Shown here: in pieces, positions 27,251 to 34,759 of the stretch
Numbering within the stretch: position 1 is the stretch's first letter
Layout of the letters: the number at the start of each line of letters is the position of its first letter
NCBI GenBank assembly: GCA_020404895.1
Contig: JADBWK010000002.1
Coordinates: forward strand, 1-64,000
From: Pseudanabaena sp. M085S1SP2A07QC
Lineage (GTDB): Bacteria; Cyanobacteriota; Cyanobacteriia; Pseudanabaenales; Pseudanabaenaceae
Direction: 5' to 3'
DNA length: 64,000 nucleotides
Notes under the pieces: generated by a model
Seen by the model: only the letters and a program-made list of their open reading frames with translations
Told to the model about the DNA's origin: nothing
Database searches by the model: none
Made by a program: the position numbers and the translations under genes

Positions 27251-29512
27251 CTAGCGTACAGCTTGTCGCATATAATCGCCCCAAACCTGTGCCGCAACTA
27301 CACTTGAGCCATTAGTAACTCCTTCGTCATTGCCGAGCCAAACGGCAGTTACGAGGTTTCGTCTTGGCACAGCACCAATAAACCAAAGATCTCGTCCTTC
27401 ATCGGTAGTTCCTGTTTTCCCAATCACAGTACCTTGAGGAATCGCCGCCGATCTCCCAGTACCGAATTGCACAACTCCACGCATCATATCCACCATCGTG
27501 CTGGCTACACCAGCATCAATTTTCTGCTGGGGCTTAAAGAAAGTACCTGCATCAAAGATAACGCGACAGGTTTGGCGATCTTTAGGATTTTGACAATCAG
27601 CACTATCGAGAATGCGTCTGATGGCATGGGGCTTAATGTATTTGCCCTCATTAACTACTGTGGCATAAGCTCCCGCCATCTCTAAGATTTTGACTTCATT
27701 ACCACCCAAAACCATATTGCTAGATTCATCTAGTTTGGCAGTAATCCCCAAGTTCTTTGCCATTTTGACAACATTATCCAAACCTGCGCTATCAGCAACC
27801 CTAACCGCCACCACATTTTCCGATAGAGCAAAGCCTCGGTACATATCGATCGCACCGCTACCGCCATTGTGACAACCTACAATTCCAGATAGTGCACTAC
27901 AGGAAAAAGTCCTGCCAGGAGAAATTCCGCGATCGATGGCGGCGGCGTAGCTAAATAATTTAAAAGTTGAGCCTGGCTGGCGTAGGGCTTGGGAAGCGCG
28001 ATTAAACTGGCTGACTCTGTAGTCAACACCGCCTGTCATCGTCAATAGTGAGCCATCGCTACTATTCACCGTCACGATCGCACCTTGGCTAAATCCGTAA
28101 CTGCCACCATCGCGAGCAACAGCATCACGTAAAGCATCATCGGAAGCCTTTTGCATGGCGAGATCGAGATTAGTCTCAACGATCAGATTTCCTTCTCTAG
28201 CAAAATTGTCACCGAGAATATCCTGCAACTCCTCAAACACATAGCTGTAGTAATAGGGCGCAACTGAGCCTTGCAGTTTAGTTTTGGCAGCTTCATTGAG
28301 AATTAGTACCGATCGCCTTGCGCGTTCAGCATCTTTATCGGTAATCATCCCCAATTCCGCCATGCGATTGAGAATGCGATCGCGATATTCGATCGCTAAG
28401 TTTTTGTTTTTAAAAGGATTAATTGTTTCAGGTGAAGGTAATAAACCAACTAAGGTGGCTGCTTCTGAAAGCGACAATTCTGAAGCTTCTTTGCCAAAAT
28501 AAAGTTTGGCAGCATCTTTAAAGCCGTAAACTCCATAGCCTGTATAGGCGCGATTGAGATACAGACGCAGAATTTCTTCTTTGTTATAGGTGAATGTAAG
28601 TTTAATCGCCGCTGCTGCCTCCCGCCATTTGCGCCCTGCGGAGTCATCAGTGCCTACATAGGTTTTGCCTAGCAAATTTCTCGCTAATTGTTGAGTAATC
28701 GTACTAGCACCTTCTAAGCGCTCACCCCGACTGCGGACATTAGTGACGATCGCCCTAGCAACTCCAACAGGATCAACGCCAATATTCCAATAGAACGAAG
28801 TATCCTCAGAAGCAATTACAGCTTTAGGAATAAATTGCCCAAACTCAGCTAAGGTAGCGTATTCAGTATGATTTGCGATATCAGTGGGATCGAGTCGCTT
28901 GATGTTATCACCAGCTAAAACTTCGACTGGCCCCTGTTGGGTGACTGGCAAAGGCTTCAGATCGGGAACGCGACCGAGTTCATAGCCGATCGCTAAAACC
29001 ATCATCCCTGCGATCGCGCCAATCCCAATACCTGTATATTGCACAGTCCGAATATACCAAGGTGGAGGATCGATATAGCGAATCGACGCAGCTTCAGCAA
29101 GTTCGGGGGGGCCCAGCGTAATCTTCATTTTGTGCTTTAACGGCACTGACTTGAGGCGCTGCTTTTGTCGATAAATGCCATTAGTTGAGTCTTGATCTTG
29201 CAGGATAAATTGTGCTTTCTTTTTGGTACGATCGCGAACTAATTGCGCATGAACTTGGCTAACCAGTGGTGTTTGCACAACAATATCGCATTTGCCTGTA
29301 CTGCGTCCGAGGATATAGCGATCGCCCACTAAGTCATAAATTTCAGGCTTATCCTTTTGCGATCGGCGCACTTCTAGCTTGGGGACTCGCTCTTTTGGAT
29401 TAATTTTTAAGACACCATTAACTACCTGTGTGAGTTGATGAATTTGGGTCATCAACTTGGATTTAGGTGGCTTGGGCTGCGATGGCGGTTGGGGCGGTTG
29501 GGGCGATTTCAT
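27251..29512 (-). CDS. Class A penicillin-binding protein with N-terminal FHA domain
   Basis: A 753-residue bifunctional peptidoglycan synthase. A Pro-rich start leads into a cytoplasmic FHA domain at about residues 52-148 (YILGRSTGKCDIVV, then SQVHAQLV and DSTNGIY). A membrane span follows near 155-175. The glycosyltransferase-51 domain has the catalytic EDTSFYW. The transpeptidase has SxxK in GSTFKLF, the SEN triad in ALSENVV and KTGT. FHA domains bind phosphothreonine, so the FHA part may link wall synthesis to Ser/Thr kinase signals. FHA-PBP fusions are known from cyanobacteria. It is divergent from dnaE across a 177-base gap. Confidence 0.93.
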   Translation of the reverse strand: MKSPQPPQPPSQPKPPKSKLMTQIHQLTQVVNGVLKINPKERVPKLEVRRSQKDKPEIYDLVGDRYILGRSTGKCDIVVQTPLVSQVHAQLVRDRTKKKAQFILQDQDSTNGIYRQKQRLKSVPLKHKMKITLGPPELAEAASIRYIDPPPWYIRTVQYTGIGIGAIAGMMVLAIGYELGRVPDLKPLPVTQQGPVEVLAGDNIKRLDPTDIANHTEYATLAEFGQFIPKAVIASEDTSFYWNIGVDPVGVARAIVTNVRSRGERLEGASTITQQLARNLLGKTYVGTDDSAGRKWREAAAAIKLTFTYNKEEILRLYLNRAYTGYGVYGFKDAAKLYFGKEASELSLSEAATLVGLLPSPETINPFKNKNLAIEYRDRILNRMAELGMITDKDAERARRSVLILNEAAKTKLQGSVAPYYYSYVFEELQDILGDNFAREGNLIVETNLDLAMQKASDDALRDAVARDGGSYGFSQGAIVTVNSSDGSLLTMTGGVDYRVSQFNRASQALRQPGSTFKLFSYAAAIDRGISPGRTFSCSALSGIVGCHNGGSGAIDMYRGFALSENVVAVRVADSAGLDNVVKMAKNLGITAKLDESSNMVLGGNEVKILEMAGAYATVVNEGKYIKPHAIRRILDSADCQNPKDRQTCRVIFDAGTFFKPQQKIDAGVASTMVDMMRGVVQFGTGRSAAIPQGTVIGKTGTTDEGRDLWFIGAVPRRNLVTAVWLGNDEGVTNGSSVVAAQVWGDYMRQAVR

Positions 29513-29593
29513 AAAAAGCTAGGACGTAAAATTTGAAAGCACAGTTTCCGATTATGCCTGCAAATTTTATTATGCACTTACTATGCATAGTAA

Positions 29594-29648
29594 ATAAACC
29601 CAAAGTAGAGTGGCGACGCAAAGTGCCACCACTCTACTTTGGGTTTAT
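29594..29648. repeat. Hairpin between the divergent FHA-PBP and dnaE genes
   Basis: 20-base arms (ATAAACCCAAAGTAGAGTGG and complement) with a 15-base loop, so it sits in a promoter region rather than after a gene. Confidence 0.8.
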
Positions 29649-29689
29649 CATGTTAACCTAGCTATCTAGATTTGATTTTGTAGATCGCT

Positions 29690-32600
29690 ATGACTGGATT
29701 TGTTGGGCTGCACGTTCATACTGAATATAGTTTGCTCGATGGGGCAAGCCAAATCCCTGATATGGTCAATCGAGCTGTAGAACTGGGGATGCCAGCAGTC
29801 GCCTTGACCGATCACGGAGTGATGTATGGTGCGATCGAGCTCATCAAGATCTGCAAATCTAAGGGGATCAAGCCAATCATTGGCAATGAAATGTATGTCT
29901 TGAATGGCGACATTACGATCCAATATAAGCGAGAAGACAAAAAGAAAAAATATCACCAATGCGTCCTCGCCAAAGATACACAAGGCTATCGCAATCTAGT
30001 TAAACTCACCACAATTTCTCATTTGCAGGGCTACCAAGGCAAAGGGATCTTTGCACGTCCTTGCATTAATAAAGATTATTTACTGCAATATAAAGAAGGC
30101 TTAATGCTCACCTCAGGTTGCTTGGCGGGGGAAGTGCCTCAAGCAATTATGAATCGCGATCCCAAACTGGCGCGAGAAGTAGCGGCTTGGTATCAAGAAC
30201 ATTTTGGCGATGATTATTATCTAGAAATTCAAGATCATGGCTATCCTGAAGATCGCGTTGTGAATGTGGAAATTTGTAAGATTGCCAAAGAATTGGATAT
30301 TAAGGTAATTGCCACAAATGACTCTCACTTCACATCTTGTATGGATGTGGAAGCCCATGATGCGCTGCTTTGTATCCAAACTGGAAAATTAATTTCCGAC
30401 GAGAAACGACTACGTTATAGCGGTATGGAATATTTCAAATCCTATGATGAGATGAAGCAGCTATTTCGCGATCATTTGGAAGATGATGTGATCGAAGAAG
30501 CTCTTGCTAATACTCTTAAAGTAGCCGCTAAAGTCAAACCCTACGACTTGATGCGCGATCCCAGTGCTGCTAATTATCCCATCCCAGAAGGGCATACTGC
30601 GGACACCTATTTTGAAGAAGTGACATGGCAAGGCTTACTGCAAAGATTTAACGCCAAAACCCATGCCGAGATTTCTGCTGAATATCAAGAGCGTTTGCGT
30701 TTTGAACTAGGCATTATTATGCAGATGGGTTTTGCAACCTACTTCCTAGTCGTATGGGACTATATCAAATATGCCAGAGACAAACAGATTCCTGTGGGAC
30801 CTGGGCGTGGTAGTGCAGCGGGCTCACTAGTAGCTTATTCTCTGGGAATTACGAATATTGATCCAATTCATCATGGACTTCTGTTTGAAAGATTTCTCAA
30901 TCCTGAACGGAAGTCTATGCCTGATATTGACACTGACTTCTGCATTGATCATCGTGGTGAATTGATTGATTATGTGACCCAGCGCTATGGGCAGGAAAGG
31001 GTCGCCCAAATTGTTACCTTCAACCGTTTAACATCTAAGGCTGTTCTCAAAGATGTGGCGCGAGTTCTAGACGTATCCTACAGCGATTCCGATAAGATGG
31101 CGAAGATGATTCCTGTATCTCGTGGAAAACCTGCCAAGCTTAAGGTCATGATTTCCGAAGAATCACCTGCTCCAGAGTTTCGTGATCGCTACAAGAATGA
31201 TGCCAAAGTTTTTGAATGGCTCGATATGGCAATGCGAATTGAAGGCGTGAACAAAAGTTCGGGCGTACATGCGGCGGGTGTGGTAATTTCGCCATTTCCA
31301 TTGGATGAGGTTGTGCCATTGCAACGCAGTAATGAAGGTCAGGTGGTCACTCAATACACGATGGAAGATTTAGAGTCCCTCGGTTTGCTAAAAATGGACT
31401 TTTTGGGGTTAAAGAACTTAACCACAATTGAGCATACCAGCAAATTAATTCGTGAGAATCAAGATCCGAATTTCCATATTGATGCGATCGCCCCTGATAT
31501 GCTCACGGAGGCAAATGAAAAAACCTATAAACTTTTAGAAAAAGGCGATCTTGAAGGTATCTTCCAATTAGAATCATCAGGAATGAAACAGATCGTAAAG
31601 GATCTGAAGCCTTCCAATATTGAAGATATTTCTTCAATTTTAGCGCTCTATCGTCCCGGTCCATTAGATGCAGGGCTAATTCCCAAATTCATCAATCGTA
31701 AGCATGGTCGTGAAGCGATCGAGTATCAGCATCATACTCTAGAACCAATTCTAAACAATACTTACGGCGTATTGTGTCTTGCTAAAGGAACTCTAATTGC
31801 TAGACCAGATGGCACAAGTACCGTAATTGAAAACATTCGCAAAGGTGATCTAATTCTCTCATCCGATGGTAAGCGCGTATGGTCAGCGAAAGTTGCGAAA
31901 CAATGGCAAAGTGGAATTAAAGCGATCGTTAAAATCACACTCTCCACAGGTACAGAGATTTACTGCTCGCCAGAGCATCGCTTTCTTACGCCAGAAGGCG
32001 ATCGCTTTGCCTATGAATTAAACACCCTGACTGAAACTGAGGAGAAGATCATTTATGGCTCAGTACTTTTTCAATTAGATGTAAATTCGTCCAAAGAAGT
32101 AATTCCTACCTTTGTAGTATCTGTTGAAGACTGGGGAACTGCTGAATGCTTTGATATTGAAATGGCAAATCAAGGTTCTCCATATTTCCTTGCCAATGGA
32201 GTCGTTACCCATAATTGTTACCAAGAGCAGATCATGAAAATGGCGCAGGAACTGGCGGGATATTCCCTCGGTGCTGCGGATATGTTGCGGCGAGCGATGG
32301 GTAAAAAGAAACCTGAAGAAATGGAAAAACAACGTTCCATTTTCCTTGATGGTTGTGCTAAAAATGGCATTAGATCGGAGATTTCTAATGATCTCTTTGA
32401 TCAAATGGTGATCTTTGCGGAATATTGCCTCAGTTACGATACGTTAGTACGAACTATCGAATTTGGCTTAATGCCTATCGGTAAAATTGTTGAGCATCAA
32501 ATTGAATGTAATGTTTACAGTGTTGATGAGAATGGTTTTGTCTATACTCAACCGATCGCACAGTGGCACGATCGCGGTAATCAGGAAATCTTTGAATATG

Positions 32601-32722
32601 AGTTAGAAAATGGCGATCGCATTAAAGCTACTAAGGATCATAAGTTCATGACTACTGATGGTGAGATGTTGGCGATCAATGAGATTTTTGAACGTGGGTT
32701 AGACATAACAAAGATCATATAA
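29690..32722 (+). CDS. dnaE: DNA polymerase III alpha subunit, N-terminal half, with two inteins
   Basis: A 1010-residue precursor. The PHP domain is at the start ([23 protein letters not shown]), then the polymerase region with [15 protein letters not shown] and the active-site [14 protein letters not shown]. An internal mini-intein (residues 696-842) splits the conserved [15 protein letters not shown] motif. After FAEY at residue 912 the sequence runs into the N-half of the split DnaE intein and stops. Extein total is about 765 residues. The C-half (C-intein plus rest of DnaE) must be elsewhere in the genome, as is usual in cyanobacteria. Both inteins must splice to give active replicative polymerase. 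The ATG at 29690 fits the family start. Confidence 0.96.
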   Translation: MTGFVGLHVHTEYSLLDGASQIPDMVNRAVELGMPAVALTDHGVMYGAIELIKICKSKGIKPIIGNEMYVLNGDITIQYKREDKKKKYHQCVLAKDTQGYRNLVKLTTISHLQGYQGKGIFARPCINKDYLLQYKEGLMLTSGCLAGEVPQAIMNRDPKLAREVAAWYQEHFGDDYYLEIQDHGYPEDRVVNVEICKIAKELDIKVIATNDSHFTSCMDVEAHDALLCIQTGKLISDEKRLRYSGMEYFKSYDEMKQLFRDHLEDDVIEEALANTLKVAAKVKPYDLMRDPSAANYPIPEGHTADTYFEEVTWQGLLQRFNAKTHAEISAEYQERLRFELGIIMQMGFATYFLVVWDYIKYARDKQIPVGPGRGSAAGSLVAYSLGITNIDPIHHGLLFERFLNPERKSMPDIDTDFCIDHRGELIDYVTQRYGQERVAQIVTFNRLTSKAVLKDVARVLDVSYSDSDKMAKMIPVSRGKPAKLKVMISEESPAPEFRDRYKNDAKVFEWLDMAMRIEGVNKSSGVHAAGVVISPFPLDEVVPLQRSNEGQVVTQYTMEDLESLGLLKMDFLGLKNLTTIEHTSKLIRENQDPNFHIDAIAPDMLTEANEKTYKLLEKGDLEGIFQLESSGMKQIVKDLKPSNIEDISSILALYRPGPLDAGLIPKFINRKHGREAIEYQHHTLEPILNNTYGVLCLAKGTLIARPDGTSTVIENIRKGDLILSSDGKRVWSAKVAKQWQSGIKAIVKITLSTGTEIYCSPEHRFLTPEGDRFAYELNTLTETEEKIIYGSVLFQLDVNSSKEVIPTFVVSVEDWGTAECFDIEMANQGSPYFLANGVVTHNCYQEQIMKMAQELAGYSLGAADMLRRAMGKKKPEEMEKQRSIFLDGCAKNGIRSEISNDLFDQMVIFAEYCLSYDTLVRTIEFGLMPIGKIVEHQIECNVYSVDENGFVYTQPIAQWHDRGNQEIFEYELENGDRIKATKDHKFMTTDGEMLAINEIFERGLDITKII
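31775..32215 (+). other. Mini-intein in DnaE (147 residues)
   Basis: Begins with Cys ([13 protein letters not shown]), has a block-B-like [11 protein letters not shown], and ends [10 protein letters not shown] followed by a Cys +1 residue before YQEQ. All splice-junction residues (Cys1, terminal His-Asn, Cys+1) are present. With 147 residues there is no room for a homing endonuclease. It is contiguous and not split. Confidence 0.93.
32426..32719 (+). other. N-terminal half of the split DnaE intein (98 residues)
   Basis: Starts [20 protein letters not shown], contains [14 protein letters not shown] (block B histidine) and ends [13 protein letters not shown] before the stop. It is inserted after FAEY, the standard position of the cyanobacterial split intein. 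The last residues differ from the usual LDL-x-VD-LP ending and it is a few residues short. Confidence 0.93.
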
Positions 32723-32755
32723 TTAAGTGGCAAAATAAGATTATTTCCATTTTTC

Positions 32756-33628
32756 ATGAACCAACTAGCAAATATTCCTAGACCTGTAGCGCTGTTTATT
32801 CCTACTCTTCAGGCACTTAAAAATTTAGGTGGTTCAGGTTCGATCGATGAAATAACTAGTGAAATTCTTCGGATGCTAAACTTGTCTGACGAAGTACTCA
32901 ATGTTTTACACGGTAATACATCTCAAAGTGAACTTGCATACCGTTCAGGCTGGAGTAGAACTTATTTAAAGAAATATGGACTAATTGAGAATTCTGCTCG
33001 CGGCGTATGGGCTTTAACCTCAACCGCAATTGACTTAGATGATATCGATCCTAAAGAAATTGTCAGAGTTGTTAAGGGTCAGTCAGCCAACGGGAATACC
33101 AAAGAAGATTTTGCTGGTATCGATAATGCCAATGAGTTGGTAGCATCTGTTGAACATTTAGAAGAAATAGCGTGGCATCAAAAGCTTCATAATGTGTTGC
33201 TCTCTCTTAGTCCAGATGCATTTGAGAGACTTACACAGAGATTGTTACGAGAGTCAGGATTCATTCAGGTACAGGTAACAGGCAAATCAGGAGACGGTGG
33301 AATCGATGGGGTGGGAATTGCGCGTATTAATGGATTTTTGAGCTTTCATGTTTTATTTCAATGCAAACGATATCAAGGATCAGTTACAGCAAGTCAGATT
33401 CGAGATTTTCGTGGTGCGATGCAAGGAAGAACAGATAAAGGCTTAGTTGTAACAACAGGAACTTTTACTAGAGATGCAATAAAGGAAGCAACACGAGATG
33501 GTGCGCCCCCAATCGACCTCATTGACGGTGAACAATTAGTTCATCGGTTGAAGGATTTAAAACTTGGTGTTCACATCAAAATGATTGAGTCTGTTGAGGT
33601 TGATTTAGATTGGTTTACTAAAATTTAG
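32756..33628 (+). CDS. mrr: Mrr-type restriction endonuclease
   Basis: A 290-residue protein. The N-terminal winged-helix segment has SELAYRSGWSRTYLKKYGLI and ENSARGVWALT at about residues 60-92. The PD-(D/E)xK-like Mrr catalytic domain has GKSGDGGIDGVGIA and then FQCKRYQG with the QxK pair, and FRGAMQGRTDKGLVVTT. Mrr enzymes cut modified foreign DNA (type IV restriction), so a defence role is expected from the family. It lies between dnaE-N and two decayed intein fragments, which suggests acquisition into this spot. No methylase is adjacent. No clear ribosome site precedes the ATG. Confidence 0.9.
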   Translation: MNQLANIPRPVALFIPTLQALKNLGGSGSIDEITSEILRMLNLSDEVLNVLHGNTSQSELAYRSGWSRTYLKKYGLIENSARGVWALTSTAIDLDDIDPKEIVRVVKGQSANGNTKEDFAGIDNANELVASVEHLEEIAWHQKLHNVLLSLSPDAFERLTQRLLRESGFIQVQVTGKSGDGGIDGVGIARINGFLSFHVLFQCKRYQGSVTASQIRDFRGAMQGRTDKGLVVTTGTFTRDAIKEATRDGAPPIDLIDGEQLVHRLKDLKLGVHIKMIESVEVDLDWFTKI

Positions 33629-33634
33629 AAGGAA

Positions 33635-33691
33635 TTAGAGCCACCAAGGATCATAAGTTTATGACTACTGACGGTGAGATGTTGGCGATCA
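33635..33691 (+). pseudogene. Fragment of the DnaE N-intein coding sequence, copy 1
   Basis: Matches dnaE 32621-32682 (ATTAAAGCTACTAAGGATCA region, ending TTGGCGATCA) with a handful of third-position-type changes. It starts 6 bases after the mrr stop and breaks off at TTGCTTGC. Too short to encode anything. Confidence 0.8.
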
Positions 33692-33700
33692 CTTGCTTGC

Positions 33701-33940
33701 TTAAACAGTAGGTAATACAAGCTTTTTAGAACTAACGTCTTGCTTTCTATGATTGAGAATCTCTGCTAAAAGACTAGGTTTAACCGCCCACAAAGAATAC
33801 TCTTCCCAAGACATTCCCAAAAACTCATGCAACTCAAGATTGATATCAGAATCACTATCATGCCATTCATCAATGTAATTATCAATCTCATCTAAAGACG
33901 CATCACCATTAATACATTTTTCAATAAACGAGTTACTCAT
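33701..33940 (-). CDS. Probable antitoxin/immunity partner of the E3-like toxin
   Basis: A 79-residue acidic protein (MSNSFIEKCINGDASLDEID, then YIDEWHDSDSD and FLGMSWEEYSLWAV). It follows the E3-like toxin gene with an 8-base gap, and GAGGAAATAT precedes its ATG, so the two are almost certainly co-translated from one message. Acidic, small and downstream of a basic RNase-like protein is the usual profile of an immunity or antitoxin protein. I do not recognise its family with certainty. The role is inferred from size, charge and position. Confidence 0.65.
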   Translation of the reverse strand: MSNSFIEKCINGDASLDEIDNYIDEWHDSDSDINLELHEFLGMSWEEYSLWAVKPSLLAEILNHRKQDVSSKKLVLPTV

Positions 33941-33948
33941 ATATTTCC

Positions 33949-34188
33949 TCAGTTTTGCTTGCTAATTCTACGACCCTTCACCGCAGGCTTAATCAAATCA
34001 CCTGTAATCGGACATACAACTCCAAGATGTCTACCACGTTTGTTAAAAACCTCCAATTCACCATGAAGAGAATCCCAAGTGTAATATCGGTCTTCTTGAG
34101 AATCGTAATATACCTTTCTCTGCCCTTCCACTCCCACAACTTTACATCTATCTAAAATCGATGGATTGGGGATTGGTTTACCAGCCAT
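33949..34188 (-). CDS. Colicin-E3-like rRNase toxin (cytotoxic domain alone)
   Basis: A 79-residue basic protein. YYTWDSLHGELEVFNKRGRH, then LGVV, TGDLIKP and KGRRI track the C-terminal ribonuclease domain of colicin E3, which cuts 16S rRNA in the decoding site. The catalytic Asp, His and Glu of E3 correspond to D39, H42 and E46 here, and an arginine near the C-terminus (R73/R74) matches the fourth residue. There are no translocation or receptor domains, so it is an intracellular toxin module. I start at the ATG at 34188. An upstream ATG at 34218 lies on the -10 hexamer and is unlikely. It is followed by the putative antitoxin. Confidence 0.75.
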   Translation of the reverse strand: MAGKPIPNPSILDRCKVVGVEGQRKVYYDSQEDRYYTWDSLHGELEVFNKRGRHLGVVCPITGDLIKPAVKGRRISKQN

Positions 34189-34224
34189 TATTGATATTTT
34201 ACGGTTTAAATACTTCATGTGATT

Positions 34225-34253
34225 ATAACATGATGTTAACAACCTCATGTTAT
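34225..34253. promoter_or_regulatory. Inverted repeat over the toxin-antitoxin promoter
   Basis: 9-base arms ATAACATGA and TCATGTTAT separated by 11 bases. A minus-strand TATAAT hexamer (complement at 34222-34227) overlaps the gene-proximal arm. This is the layout of an autoregulated toxin-antitoxin promoter. Confidence 0.6.
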
Positions 34254-34258
34254 TTAAC

Positions 34259-34516
34259 CAATGGCACGATCGCGTTAATCAGGAAGTCTTTGAATATGAA
34301 TTAGAAAATGGCGATCGCATTAAAGCTATAGCAATGAAAGTTTTGCTTAGGACATAAAAACCAAATAAATGAAGGCAGAGCAAAGCTCCGCCTTCATTTA
34401 TTTGGTTTTTGAATTGTCCTATCTATCTCTTACGTTGCTATAATAAGGATCATAGGTTCATGACTACTGATGGTGAGATGTTGGCGATCGATGAGATTTT
34501 TGAGCGCGGGTTAGAT
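34259..34516 (+). pseudogene. Fragment of the DnaE N-intein coding sequence, copy 2, split by a family A element
   Basis: 34259-34326 reads [20 protein letters not shown] with IKA, and 34443-34516 resumes [20 protein letters not shown] with RGLD. It is close to dnaE 32561-32702 but with its own substitutions. Removing the element and one TA restores the alignment without a gap. No start or splice junction is present. Confidence 0.85.
34329..34440. mobile_element. Family A MITE-like element, copy 3 (112 bp, variant core)
   Basis: Same ends as the other copies (TAGCAATGAAAG and CTTACGTTGCTA) and TA on both sides. The central hairpin has different arms (CAAATAAATGAAGGCAGAGC with loop AAA), so core and ends have different histories. 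Confidence 0.9.
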
Positions 34517-34541
34517 TTGTTTTGCTACAGTAATCAAGATT

Positions 34542-34644
34542 ATACCTAAACACAAAATGGCTACGCCATTTTGTGTTTTTAATACCCTTACAGGGTTTGT
34601 TTTTTAATTCATAGAAGTGTTGTCACACTTTTGTGAATTGGTAT
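34542..34644. repeat. Family B two-hairpin element, copy 3
   Basis: Bounded by ATACCTA and TTGGTAT. The first hairpin is CACAAAATGGC-TAC-GCCATTTTGTG, the second ends CACACTTTTGTGAATTGG. Confidence 0.75.
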
Positions 34645-34672
34645 TAAACATAGTCAGAGAGGTTACAGCCTC

Positions 34673-34756
34673 ATGACTGTTACTACTGCTAGAAAAATCA
34701 CTTTTAAAGAATATCTGACCTATGATGACAGCACTGACTAGCGTTATGATTTTAAA
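34673..34756 (+). pseudogene. Uma2-family N-terminal remnant
   Basis: Reads MTVTTARKITFKEYLTYDD, then STD, then an in-frame TAG, then RYDFKV before running into the neighbouring gene. The wording matches the start of Uma2 (DUF820) proteins, where a tyrosine or threonine codon would replace the stop. Only about 28 codons remain. Confidence 0.6.
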
Positions 34757-34759
34757 GTA

